Assembly (NCBI RefSeq): GCF_002234675.1
Contig: NC_019866.2
Span: forward strand, 18,831,311-18,895,310
Reading direction: 5' to 3'
DNA: 64,000 nucleotides
DNA from: Oryzias latipes
Taxonomy: Eukaryota; Chordata; Actinopteri; Beloniformes; Adrianichthyidae
Part shown: positions 12,271-34,287 of the stretch, in pieces
How the letters are laid out: each line of letters starts with the position of its first letter
Numbering within the stretch: position 1 is the stretch's first letter
Made by a program: the position numbers and the translations under genes
Notes under the pieces: generated by a model
What the model was told of the DNA's origin: nothing
What the model saw: the letters and a program-made list of their open reading frames with translations, nothing else
Databases searched by the model: none

Positions 12271-12473
12271 AAACTAGCCAGAACCGCCTCTGAGGTACAG
12301 AACGTATGAACTCAGAGTAAATGTGATGAGGTCACACTAGTTAGTGGGTCAAAGCATCGCCTAATCAGCAGGTAAATTGTGATTTTATGGAGGAAAGGTT
12401 TGACTGTCTTTTTCTCCAATAAGAAGGTCTGCTAAGATGCTATCAAGGATCAACCATTTATAGTCAGTGGGTG

Positions 12474-12932
12474 GTCTGGATTCCCACCCTAACCTCTATA
12501 GAGTGCACTATAAAGTGCATTAGCCATTTTGTAGTGCTGTCCAAATCTACAATTCCAAAATAGAGTGTCCTGGATATTTCCCAGAAGACCCTGCGAAAAA
12601 CCAATGTGCATCAATACTCACCAGATCAGCAAATACAGACCTCAATGCATTGCATCGGAACAATTTTTACCAAAAAAATATATTTAAATGTATTTTTCTG
12701 ATAAACCATCAACGTTTTTATCTTCAGAAGACAGTGGCCTCATAAATAATCGTCTAAAAAAGGTTAATTTTAATTAAATTTTAACTTCGTGAAATCGATG
12801 ACATCATATCCGCCGTTTAAAAAAAAAGTTGTGAGCACGGTGTCCAAATTGCTTTTAAAATTCACAGCACCACATAGTGCTGCACTATATTGTTTTATAG
12901 TAGTTAGAGTTTTGGGTGGGAATTCGGACACA
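12474..12932. mobile_element. MITE, TGTGTCCGAATTCC-type TIR family, copy 1
   Basis: The left end ggattcccaccctaacc is a worn inverse of the right end gggtgggaattcggacac. The interior matches the copies at 13128-13464 and 32561-33012 (shared ccagaagaccctgcgaaaaacc-like and attgcttttaaaattc blocks). It has no coding capacity. Confidence 0.65.
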
Positions 12933-14640
12933 ACCAAAGATTCACTTTACAGTTAACTTTTTTATTGCCAAATTCTAATTTTTTTTCCATTTACTTTATA
13001 CTATGAAAGCAACTGCAATTAATCTTGTGTGTGTCATGTGCGGGTGGCTCGAGAGCAGGTAGGAGGACCCATATGGAGAGACGGGAGGTCAACGGGTTCA
13101 GGACTAGAGGGTTTATTAATAATTATGTGCCTTAGAAAATGCCCAGAAATCTCTGCTCACTAGATCGGCGAATGTAGACCCCAATGCATTGCGTTTGAAC
13201 AATTTTTGCCCCAAAAATGTATTTAAATGTATTTTTTAAAAAACTATTAATGTTCTTATCTTCAGAAGACTGTTGACTCATAAATAATCATCTCAAATCG
13301 GTCATATTTAGATTTTAACTTTATAAAATCGATGATTTCATATGCGTTGTGTAAGAAAAAAAGTAGTGAGCATGGTGTCTGAATTGCTTTTAAAATTCAG
13401 GGCACCACATAGTATAAACTATATAGTTTTTTAGTAGTTAGGGGTTAGGGGGTAATTCGGACACAACCTCTTTGTTAAAAAGTCCAATTGTGCCCTTCAA
13501 ACAAATGTGCAGTTTGGTTTAAAGAACAGTTTTTTATGATTATTGGTTTTTTGCAATTTAATTTTTATTCTTTATGACATGTGGTGGGGATGTTTTTTTT
13601 TTTAACATCTGTTTTTGGTTTTGGCTCAATTTTTGGATTAAAACCTCACTTGAGTTTATCTCATTGACCATTTCTTAATCTGGTTCATTTTGACAGAATA
13701 ATATTCAGTTAGCATGGCCGTTCCTTTGTAGGGTTCATTTTCGTATTTGAAATGTTTTGGGTGACATCAGAAATGATCCAGTGTTTGTTCAATTCTTTGC
13801 TCAGTGATTTCCGTGCATGAGCTGTCATTAAATTAATAATGGATCTCATCTTGACAAAACTGCCAAGTTTTAGACATTTTTTCCTGCAACATGAATGCAA
13901 CCTTACTGACCCTAAAAGAGAACATAAAAAACAATCTGTGAAGACAAACTTCCAGCTGCTGCATGTGTGCAAATTGGTTGTAATAACTCAGGTTTATACC
14001 TTTATGTTTTTAGAATTTGGCCTCTTTTTTCTTATATGTTTTTAAATGTTTCTTTAATATATCAGCCTTTGCATTGTTTAATTTATTGTAACCAAAAAAA
14101 AGCTTTTGTTTTAAAGAATTTCAGACAAAAAGTATTTAAAAGGGGATATCAAGTAAATACTGCAATAAGCAGCCTTAGTAAAGTTTTTGAGATTTTATCA
14201 TGTTTGTTTCTTTCTGCTTAGTGATTTTTTTGTGCCTTTTTACAGCACAGACACTGGATTTATCCTCATCATTGAAATGTATTTTCTACTTTACCCTCAA
14301 ATAAAAGCTTATCAATACCTCAGCTATATTCTCCAAAACACTTCCTGTTTCACAACTCAAACGTATTTTTCCCGCTTGTAATCACGCATTTAGAATTTAA
14401 GAAGTTCATATAAGCAGTTGAATCCTTAAATAATGGATTTACTGTCCTGTTCTGTCTTTTATCATCATCCTTCGTTCATAGTCACATGGACGGCACCTTG
14501 TGACTCTCTCGCTACTCCTGTTACCAAGGAGGATGATGGTCACATTTTTCAACCAATCAGAACACCCTAAGAATTATTTTCGTCCAATCATACAGCGGTA
14601 TCGCGGGAGAGCCCAGTAAGTCCTGATACTGCCGAGTCCT
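12933..14640. other. Intergenic between repeats and nots
   Basis: AT-rich. It contains MITE copy 2 (13128-13464) and otherwise short open frames without recognisable features. The last 100 bp, with gtcagtttgtatcg and similar words, lie directly before the nots first exon and should hold its promoter. No TATA box is obvious. Confidence 0.35.
13128..13464. mobile_element. MITE, same family, copy 2 (left end lost)
   Basis: Matches copy 1 in the same orientation from the atgcccagaaatctctgctca block to the right end taattcggacac. The left TIR is missing. It sits only about 200 bp from copy 1, so the pair may derive from one local duplication. Confidence 0.6.
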
Positions 14641-14745
14641 ACCCACCTCATGCTTACTGCGTCAGTTTGTATCGTTGATTTGTTTGTGCACAGAGTTTAG
14701 CAGGACATTTCTTTAAGTTTGAGCTTTTTCTGGAGAAAGACGGAC

Positions 14746-21001
<6,256 letters not shown>

Positions 21002-21243
21002 ACTAAAAACAGAACTTTGGACCTTGAATGTGTCATTACATGTTGATTTGCAGAATTCCGATCATTCCCACAAACACCAGATGTTTTCATTTTTAAGTGA
21101 CGCACTGAGGACTGACTTAAGATATTTGGTGTTTTACTTTGATGCTGCATTTTAACCTCTGTACCACTTACTTCATTATTTCAAGCATTTTTTTTAAATC
21201 TGAGGTTGGGGTTTTTTTTTCAGGTGGAATTGTCACATAATAC

Positions 21244-21249
21244 AATAAA
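21244..21249 (+). terminator. nots polyadenylation signal
   Basis: AATAAA lies 243 bp after the nots stop codon, followed by a T/GT-rich stretch. It is a good canonical 3' end. Confidence 0.7.
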
Positions 21250-21281
21250 AGTCAACATTTCTCACTTTGTAATTTGATGTG

Positions 21282-21287
21282 TTTATT
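21282..21287 (-). terminator. Candidate mief1 polyadenylation signal
   Basis: AATAAA on the minus strand, 1.3 kb after the mief1 stop codon and only 33 bp from the nots signal on the other strand. A second minus-strand AATAAA near 22192-22197 is a nearer alternative. Confidence 0.4.
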
Positions 21288-22585
21288 CAACTCTGATCCA
21301 GTTTTCAAGCAATTTCCTGTAGAGGAAAAAAGAAGCGACTGGACTGACGGCAGACTGACGTGCACCCCAGCGTGTGGCCGTCTGCCGTCCCAGCAGCTGC
21401 TTTTCCATCGTGTGGCACAGTGATACCCCTGCTACCCCGACACTCAGGAGGATCTGATGTTTGACAGGACAAAATATTCTGTATGATCGCGTTATATTGG
21501 TACAGCCAGAACAAAGCACTTACACTGGACAGGTACAGTGAAAATAAATAGCATCTTTTTGGTTACAAATGCATAATAAATAGAAAAATATTTACCTCTC
21601 CATCATATTGATGACTAATTGCACAGAAACCATACAGACCACTGAGTTGGGAGTTAGAGGATTTTTATCTCTGGATGTTTTTTTGTAAATATTTTCACTA
21701 AATGGGAAAAGAAACCAGGACATTCTTGACGTTTTCACAAAAACGACTTTTCGACTGAGTTGAAATCTGAACAGAAAGTTTGGCTGAAGTAGCTGTAGTT
21801 ACATAACCAGTACCTGGTTCCCGTCTGGCTGCTGGGTATGAGCCGATCAGGGTTTCACGTGCAGAGTGCACCGTACTATTCTGAGAGCAAACTCCAGCTT
21901 AACTTAATGAGACTAACGCACAAACCCATCACAGCTGAGCTCCTTGGCGCTCAAGCCTCTTCAAACTTCAGAGTCAAAATCATTTAGTGAGAAAACTCCG
22001 CCTCCTGAAGACAACTTTAGAGCAAGGAGGAAATTAAAGCAAAAAACCCAGCAGCATGACTCCACATTTCTATGGTCAATTCCTGGAAAAATGCCACGAG
22101 TACAACACCAGTTGTGAAAAAACACAATGAAGTGCTGCACCGTTTCCCATCATTCCACAGTTGGCTCCACCTCTCACAGCATGGGGCTGCTCTTTATTTG
22201 TAGGTGCGTCCTTTTTCTATGTTTCAATAATGCAGGCAGCAGATGTGAGCTCAGCAGCTGCATTACCGAGTAAGATTTCAGAAATCCTTCAGTGTGTGGA
22301 TCACTGATGATTCCTTTCTTTCAGGAGTTCTCAACCTTTTCATGAACTTTGACCCAGAAATCCTCCTTACCCAATTTCCCCTGCTAGCTACCTTTTTCCA
22401 GTAGTTGGCGCCCCGCCTCTGTACTTGATAATACAATGGCTTTAAGGATGCCCACCCACATCTATAGGATGAAAACATTTGTGTCACAGAGTGAAAACAC
22501 TGTTACGGTCTTAAACATGTGGCTGCACAGGATCAGGACAGCGGTTTTCCATAAGGAATGGGGGCGTTTCCATGCATGGGTTTTC

Positions 22586-26542
<3,957 letters not shown>

Positions 26543-28078
26543 CCTGTCAACAAGAAAAGAAATAAGAAGGATGAAGCTAAATGTATTATGTCCAAAGTCC
26601 CACTCCAATTATCTTTTGATCCATTATCAAAGCGTTCCCAGAGGTCTTTCAATGATGATTATGCAGTTTTAAGCCAAATCAAACAATTTGTGTCGCTTTC
26701 TGGGACATAGTTCCTGCAGAGCAGCAGTAGTTCAGTAGATATTTGCCTCTGAGTTAAGTACGGGACTGTTGGTGCCATCCATATACATTTCTGAATTGGC
26801 CTTTGCCCATTCGCTGCTACACACAGTGATGTGCACACGCATGCGCCACTGCTATGCATTGAGTCATGTCAACAGAACCCTGCAGTTCCAGTTTAGGACA
26901 GGCACAAAAATCAGGCTAGCTCCCTCATTTCTTTACCGATTTTCACAAAACAGCATGAATTAAAGCTGGAATCAATGTAAATGAGGTTGGAAATGTTTCG
27001 ATGGCATAAATAAACAAATATATCTAAAGTGTGTACAAAATTTAAATTCTAATAGACAATTTCGTAGTCCTTTATGAATATTATGGATCCTGCTTTCAGC
27101 TTGCATCTTTGGCTCATATAAGAAACATGTATCATAACATCTCACACACCGGCCAAACTGTTAAGATTCTAAACAGTGATATTACCTGTAAACGCTCTGG
27201 CAGGTTTAAGTTTTGGGCCACAGTTCCAAACAACAGCTCTCTTCAGTGTGCGGTTTGTGCGACCAGCACAAAAACTGATGGAAATTAACGTTGATCACAC
27301 AAAATACGTGCGGCAAAGGTGCACATTTCTGCGTTGCCCGCACTTATTTCAAGTGCCTTCAAGGCTAAATGTTGCTGTTGGCCACACAGATTTAAAGTTA
27401 AACTTCAGCCATTTATTCTCTGCAAATAACATCAACTAGGTTTTAAAACATTAGCAAACATTAATAAAAGATAAACATCAATAAACCGAACTAGCATGCT
27501 ACTTGCTAGCACCCACTTTAGCACACAGTTCATTATTTCTCTCTAGTAAAATGCGATTACTATCCTGTGATGGTTCCTCTCAGTCTGATGATTTTGTTGT
27601 CATGGTTTTTGTAGTTGATTGCAAAACATTGCGTCTCCTTCTGTGATTCTTTGCGTATTTGTTCGGACCTCTTCAGTTCTTCACTCAGGAAGACTTAATG
27701 CATAGTAATAGTGCATGTGTGTCATGTCGTATGTCACGTGACGGCAAATCCAGAAATACCGCCCCCCTTCCTCTTAACAGGGAACTGCGTATTTTCTATT
27801 TAACATATACGGTTTTCGTCTTTTCCTCATTCACTACCATTTCAATCAAGATATTATTAAAAAATGCTATTTAAAGCTTAATTTTCTTTATAAATGTCTT
27901 ACATCATCAGAAAAATGCCACAAGAACTTGTCAAAAACACCAAAAACCCATTTTCCTTGGAGTGGGTGTTCAAAACTGTATTTTTCTGAACTACAAAAGA
28001 ACAAAAATAAAACTGTTGTCTTACCCGAGAGAATTCCTCTCTAACCAACCTCCTGATGGCCCGGGTGGTCTCTCCTTC

Positions 28079-28291
28079 CTACATAAGCCCACCCAGCCTG
28101 CTGTTCAGGAAGAACTGGCCCCTCTTCAGAGCTTCCTCCTTGTCTTCGGCGACCGTCAGGGCCTGGCAGCGCCGAAACTCGCGAGCCACTGCCTGACGAT
28201 AGTAGTTTCTGTCAGTGTACTGAAGATGGCGCCCTGCACGCAGCAGCGCGCGGTACAGCTCCAGCACGGCTACGCGGGACCAGCTGCCCAT
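28079..28291 (-). CDS. mief1-uORF (AltMiD51): MIEF1 upstream-ORF microprotein (AltMiD51), LYR motif
   Basis: A 70-codon ORF lies upstream of the mief1 start, in its own exon, which ends with a strong donor (tctcgg|gtaaga, boundary 28025) 53 bp after the ORF stop. It begins MGSWSRVAVLELYRALLR and contains ELYRALLR (the LYR motif), YTDRNYY, EFRR and a C-terminal FLNSRLGGLM. Human AltMiD51/MIEF1-MP is also 70 aa with the LYR motif in the same place; it acts in the mitochondrial matrix with ACP and mitoribosome assembly factors. An in-frame ATG four codons upstream (28301-28303) would give 74 aa, but the second ATG gives the family length. The same predicted transcript then carries the MiD51 ORF, so this is a bicistronic vertebrate mRNA conserved to fish. 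Confidence 0.88.
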   Translation of the reverse strand: MGSWSRVAVLELYRALLRAGRHLQYTDRNYYRQAVAREFRRCQALTVAEDKEEALKRGQFFLNSRLGGLM

Positions 28292-28583
28292 CAGGAATCC
28301 CACATGGAGAGGGAGGGGGACCCTGGGAACCTGGAAACTGAGAAGCAGGAGGCTTTGGATGAGACGCTACTCCACATTTTGGGGCAAAAATAATCAAACT
28401 TTCATAAAGGGGAGCTAAAAATAAGAAGATAATCATGAAAGCAAATAATGTATCCGAAGAGGATTCCTTTCAGCTGCTTGCAGCAGTGTGAGTCTGTTTT
28501 TCACCAAGCAAAGAGGCATGACTGCAACTTTTAAGTCTTATCGGTTTGAAGAGTGTCGGTGTATTAAAGGGAGGACCCCCCCG

Positions 28584-28606
28584 CCACACACACACACACA
28601 CACACA
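28584..28606. repeat. (CA)n microsatellite
   Basis: About eleven CA units follow a C-rich run, in mief1 intronic sequence. Confidence 0.9.
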
Positions 28607-28859
28607 GAGCCATACAAACCCTACATGAACAGTACAATGTTCATCTTTGTCAGTTTTTCCATTATGAAATACTCAGGGTTTGTCCTGCAGTTGCTCTTCC
28701 GAATTGAAGATCATTTCGAAGACGCACTGTCATTTGCCTTCTGAGGTCACGATTTTACCCCATCATGAAAAAAATACCTCGATTGTGAGCAATTTCATGT
28801 CAAAATTAAGTTTATAATCAAAAACAAACTTTAGATAAAGAGCTTTGGTAGAAAAATGG

Positions 28860-28966
28860 AAAAAAGTCCACAGAAGACACCCAGGCATGCACCGGGAGAA
28901 CATGCAAACTCCACACAGAAAGGTCCCCCATTGGTGTTGTGTTTCAGGTCCCCCAGCAGGGACGTT
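28860..28966 (-). repeat. SINE fragment, minus orientation
   Basis: The sequence with accgggagaacatgcaaact and aaaggtccccca is the inverse of the middle of the SINE at 24673-25021. Confidence 0.6.
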
Positions 28967-29479
28967 TTCACTTGTGTTATAAAAACTGCGAACAGCTCGT
29001 TCCTGTCAGGAATTTGCCCACCATCAGGCAAAGCTGTGGTTGTTAAGCTTCTTCTGAAGAAAATCCCCCTCCATGCTTCCAGGTTTAAGCCATTCATGCC
29101 TCATGTCGCTAATTTGCAAAGTAAAATTAAATCCAAGACTCCTCGTACATCAGCATCACTTGGCATGGAAAATACTTTAATGTTTTTTTATATAATTGGA
29201 AATAAAGTTAGCAATCAATGGGTTAACAACCACATGCTGATTTTATGATCATCCTTTTTTTGTAAAAGGTCCAAAAGCAGTTTTGATCCAGCTGAGCAAC
29301 TGTTTTTAAACACAGCCCTAAATGACACTTATGTCAACACTGACTCAGGAAAAACCTCCGTTTTAGTACTGTTTGTTCTGAGTGTCATCTTTGATCATTT
29401 GGGCCACGAAATCATTCTTGACAACCTGGAAGAGTGAGCTAAATTATCACATAGGGTCCTTGGTTGGGTCAGATCTTTT

Positions 29480-30340
29480 CTTGGTTTTCTAGTTTCCATC
29501 TGTGAAAACTAATATAAGAGCTTCCATGTTGTGCGGAGTGCTTCAGGGTTTGATTGTTGGACCTCTGACATTAGTACTGCATCCTCTAGATTAGATTATG
29601 CTCAATTCTAAATGCTCCTTGTCACAGTGATGCAGATGACACTGAATTTAATGAGTCCCATAAACCACGATGGCCTGTTAGAGTCTCTCTGCTGCTGCTT
29701 AAAGCATCTAAACTCCTAAATGCAGTCAAAACTCCCATTAGTTTAATAACAACAAAACTGAAGTAATTGCTTTTGGAAACCAGAAGAGTGAAGGTAACTG
29801 AAGAACTGATTTTTAGAGGAATATAGAGCAAAGACGAGCTGGACACTTGGTGACATGATAGACTCAGACCTGAGATTCTGTGATCTGTGCTTTTGTGCTC
29901 ACATTAAGGTCAGAATTAAATAAACTTATCATCTTAAACAAATGGTGAGACTCAGATCTTATGTTCAGACAAGATTTGGAGAAGAGGGTTCAACCCTTTA
30001 TCTCTTGCAGAGCTGGATTACTGTAACCGTTTTCTGTCTGTTCTTCTAACAGACTTAGAAAAATGTAAATTATTCAGAAAACTATAGCCAGAGCTTTGAA
30101 CAGAACCAGGAGAACTAAATTCATCACTCCAGCTCTCAAGTCCTTACACTGCCTACCAGTTACACAAAAAAAAGGTTTAAGTACGTTTATGAAACCCTTA
30201 TTGGTGTGGGATCCCAAAACCTGTCAGGGCTCCAAGTGTTTCACAAACCCAGCAGAGCTCTGAGGTCTGCAGGAAGTAACCAGCGGCAGAGTCAGAAACA
30301 AACAGGAAGAAGCTGCTTCCAGCTGCTATGAAGGGGTCAC
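29480..30340 (+). pseudogene. Decayed L2/Rex-like LINE reverse transcriptase fragment
   Basis: The plus strand shows worn pieces in the same order as the better copy at 38811-40065: a GVLQG.IVGPL-like remnant near 29535-29575, then a D.CN-like stretch near 30015, a RALNRTRR remnant near 30095, and a LKSLHCLPV remnant near 30140. Frameshifts and stops break it throughout. It lies in the mief1 5' intron. Confidence 0.6.
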
Positions 30341-30579
30341 TGTAGCTCCACAAAAATAAAAACTTTCCAGGAAAATAAAATTCTACTTTTGATGTTGTTA
30401 TTTTGATGAAAACAACATTTCTGCACGTGAGAACTGTTGATTAGTTGAAATAGCTGCCAAGTTGTTACAGAATTTACAGACTAAGGGACAATTTCCAAGT
30501 TTAAAATGTACAAGACAAACTAAATTTGAAAGAAATGTTGTTCTTCAGGGTAATTTGAGTAAATGGTTGATCAGAAAAA

Positions 30580-31240
30580 TCGCTTCGCCGCTTGTCCGAG
30601 TAGCTTATCGGCAACTTCTTTAACTTTACGTTTTAGGCTTGCTAGTCGAAAGAGGAGCAAAACGTTTTCCTGATTAACCAGATTACGCTCAAGTTGAAAA
30701 AAATATATATCGTGATAGCATCACCTGGATCACAGATATCTCCAGCTAAAAGCAGATGTTAACTTTAAATGTAGTGACTACTCGTGCGCATGCTCGAAAG
30801 GGCAAACGTATCGCGACCGATAACGAGCGTGGCGAGTTAAAATGTTTCTTATCGGTCCTTGACTGCATTAAGAGTATTTTATGGTGTAACATTATCATGC
30901 ATGTACTTTAATGTGCACAAGAAAGTGTCCCAAAATTAAAGTCGTTCATTCCAACTAGTAGTTGGTTGGGTAGTTGTTAGCTCACACACTGCGGTTAGCC
31001 GACAGTGACGCGAGCCCTGACCTTACATTTAGAAAGCCTTTAAGACCAGCAGCGTTCGTTAAACGTGACCTAAAAGTAAAAACATAAATCGATAACGATA
31101 AGAATCACAAAGCAACCTACTGTTCAGAGCTGAAACCTCTGAATTCTGTGCTGGGAAAGCGGCTGGTCCCCGTTCAAACCGGGGAGGGGGTCATGAGCGA
31201 CGTTGAAGAAACACGGAAGTAAATACTTACTACTTCCGAG
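30580..31240 (-). promoter_or_regulatory. Candidate mief1 promoter/first-exon region
   Basis: CpG words are locally frequent here compared with the AT-rich flanks. A TGCGCATGC core, as in NRF-1 sites, is at 30785-30793. ETS-type ggaagt/acttcc words cluster at about 31215-31250 (cacggaagtaaatacttactacttccgagtcacttcc). NRF-1 and ETS (GABP) sites are common at promoters of nuclear genes for mitochondrial proteins. The exact first exon of mief1 was not found. Confidence 0.35.
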
Positions 31241-31249
31241 TCACTTCCC

Positions 31250-34200
31250 AACAAATTAAAGCTCAAATATTATTTTTTTACTTAAAGAAATTAAAATAAA
31301 TACGTTTTACTTTTTTTATATAAAAAATTCTTAGATAGGTTCAAAACAGCTTAAACTTTAACAAAGTTTCTCATTTGATTTATTAGAACGTCACGTTAAA
31401 CCTTAGTTAGGAAATCAAAGACAATATTGGCAAGTTAAATGATTAAACAGAGCAGAGAAGAATCTGCGCTAAATTTCCCCCCCATTTTCCCTTAACAACT
31501 ATAGAACCATAACTCCACATTATGCAAACAGCAAAAGTAATTTAATAACAAAAAAAAATTTCTTCGTTTATATTACGTGTGTCTTTTGCTCATTATTTTT
31601 ATTTTATCTAGATTGATAAAATAAATTGTTTGTATGATCAAGATATCCGTCTTTATGTACAATTCTGACGGCTCATTTTTGAAGTAAAAAAAGAGGATGT
31701 AGTGAGCTCTTATAATTATTCCCCCAAATTTCTATATAGTAGGTGAAATATGTTAATATTAAAGAACAGTACAATAAATATCTACTGTTGTATTCTAATA
31801 TATGTTTAGAATACAACAGTAGAACAAATACTTTATGAGACTTTTGTTTGTATGTGTCTAATGTGTGGCTTCCAACTTAGTTTGTCATAGAAAAAAAACC
31901 CTAACAATTTGATTTCTGTAAAACTTTCGATTAAGACATTATTTATTTCAATTCGCTTTTTAGTTTCCAAAAACATCACTTTAATTTTATTTGTAAGTCA
32001 TTCTGCTGGTAAGATAAAGTCATATTTCAATTATTAGAGTACCGGTATTATAACCGAGAGTTTTTCTTTTTTCTTTGTTTCATATTTTAGGACTGATAAA
32101 ATCCACAGACAAATGGGGGAGTCCTAAAATGTTTTTGTGCTTCCAAAGGTTGTTTTTTTTAATGATAGAAATCAATATTTAACTGCGCAATGGGCAGTGC
32201 ACCACTTAGATTTTCCTTTTTAATTTCTGTTTGCATGTCATTTTTACCACCATCCGGGGGCAGAGCATAAAAAAGTGAACTTTAAATTAAATTACCAGGG
32301 GCGTAACAATTAATCCACTAATCGATTTTTATTCCTCAACTCAGATCGATCTGTCTAAGGCAGAATTGAGTCAAAACAACTGTTTTTAAAAATCATTTCA
32401 AAATAAGATACCGGTAAATCAATAATTAAATAGAAATTGGAAAACACCATATGGATTGAGACATGGTAGGTTTATTTTACTGTAACATAAAAAGAAAATA
32501 GTGCGTCACAGTGGACAGAATTTTTCAAACCATCATTACAGTCCAATCCGTGAAAACACTTGTGTCCGAATTCCTTCCTTACTCAATACATAGTGCACTA
32601 CATAGTTCGGTCGCCATTTTGTAGTGCTGTCTGAATCTACAAATCCCAAATCGAGTGCCCTGGAAATTTCCCAGAAGTCTTTGTGAAAAACCAGTGTTTG
32701 TCGATGCTCAGTAGTTCGGCGAATATAGACCACAATGTATTACGTCTGAACAATTTTGCCCAAAAAATGTATTAAAACGTATTCTTTAAATAAGTCATCA
32801 ACGTTTTTATCTTTAAAAGAAAGTGGACTCATAAATAATCATCGCAAAACGCTCATATTAATTAGATTTTAACTTAGTGAAATCGATTACGTCATATCCA
32901 CCGTTTCAAAAAAGTAATAAGCATTGTGTCCGAATTGCTTTTAAAATTCCGGGCACCTGAAGCACAATCTAGTTTTATAGTAGTTAGGGGTTAGGGTGGG
33001 AATTCGGACACAGCATTAGAATTTTGCAAAGATGTGTGACCATAAAGCATGGTAGGACGTTCTAATAATGTTCACTTTGGATTATTTCTGTATGGACAAA
33101 AAAACAGTGGCCTAAATTTTATGAAACTAAAATATGAATGGATTTGCCATTCATTCTTGTTTACTTGTTTGTTTCTGCACATATTTAATTTACACTTGAT
33201 TATCTTGTAAGAAATACAAGAAATCTGTAAAACTTTACCTACAATTTTCAGAAGACAGGTATTTATCTCTGAGCCACACTGGTTAAATTTTTAGATAAAG
33301 ATGTCCTGGATTGATTTTAGATCAATGAATCAGATCAAATCAAATCATTTAAAATGAACAAAATTCTAAAGGGAATTGAATCGGCAACCACAAATAGCCA
33401 ATCCTTGTTACACTCGTAACACTCCAAAGAATTACATAACACCACCAGACATTTAGTGTTATTTATGTAACTTACACAAAGTAAACAAAACATGTCTAAT
33501 CATACCACACAAAAAATCTGTTTTCCCCCAAATTCTTTTATTGAATCAAATTACATTAAACCAAAAAGTTTGCTGATAATGAACCATCTTTACAGTTTAA
33601 ACAAAAATGTATCCATGATTCTCAAACAACTTCATCATTTCATAAGTCATCTGAAACAGCAAATTTTCAATGCTCTTAACAAATTAATCAAATTGAATTC
33701 AGTAACAAGAAAATAAAATCAATACAGGATGATTTGTTTGAATTTAAAATAAAAAACGCCACGAGAAAGAGGCAAAACTAAAACTATAACGTAAAAATTG
33801 TTACAAGAAGAAAAACTGATGCCTTGTTGGTAATAGCTGTGATTGGAAGTTAATTTCTTTATTATCTTAAAACATTTTATAATGTCATAAAAAGTCAGAA
33901 AGTAAAAATTGAAACAGTGGAAACAAGCATTCTCCAAAGACTGTAAAAAATAAGGATACAATATTTCTTTAATGTTCACATTTCTATGGACAAATGTTGT
34001 AGCTGAACAACAAAACAAAAATGTATTTAATTATTTTGTTCTTCAATGAAACAATACCAGTTTTGTTGAGTATAAAAAAGTTTTGTGGAACCAATTGTTC
34101 ATTCAATTGGCAGCAAGTCTCCTCTGGTTTGGAAAATGGGTGAAATTAATATAATTAAAAGGACAAAGTACACATTTTTGTTCAAGTTGTACATCTGTCA

Positions 34201-34287
34201 GCTATAAATGGCCCTGTATACTCAGTTTTGGCCCAGGTTTTTCAAATATTTCACATCTAAAGGCCTAACAATCTGCCGTGGACTTGA
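31250..34287. other. Intergenic, AT-rich
   Basis: Apart from MITE copy 3 (32561-33012), I see only AT-rich sequence and the likely 3' UTR of the multidomain gene next to 34287. The open frames at 33492-33716 and 33719-34018 lie in low-complexity AT-rich sequence and are not supported as genes. Confidence 0.4.
32561..33012. mobile_element. MITE, TGTGTCCGAATTCC-type TIR family, copy 3
   Basis: The best-preserved ends of the three copies: TGTGTCCGAATTCC on the left and GGGAATTCGGACACA on the right, with the same interior blocks as copies 1 and 2. About 450 bp, no coding capacity. Confidence 0.7.
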
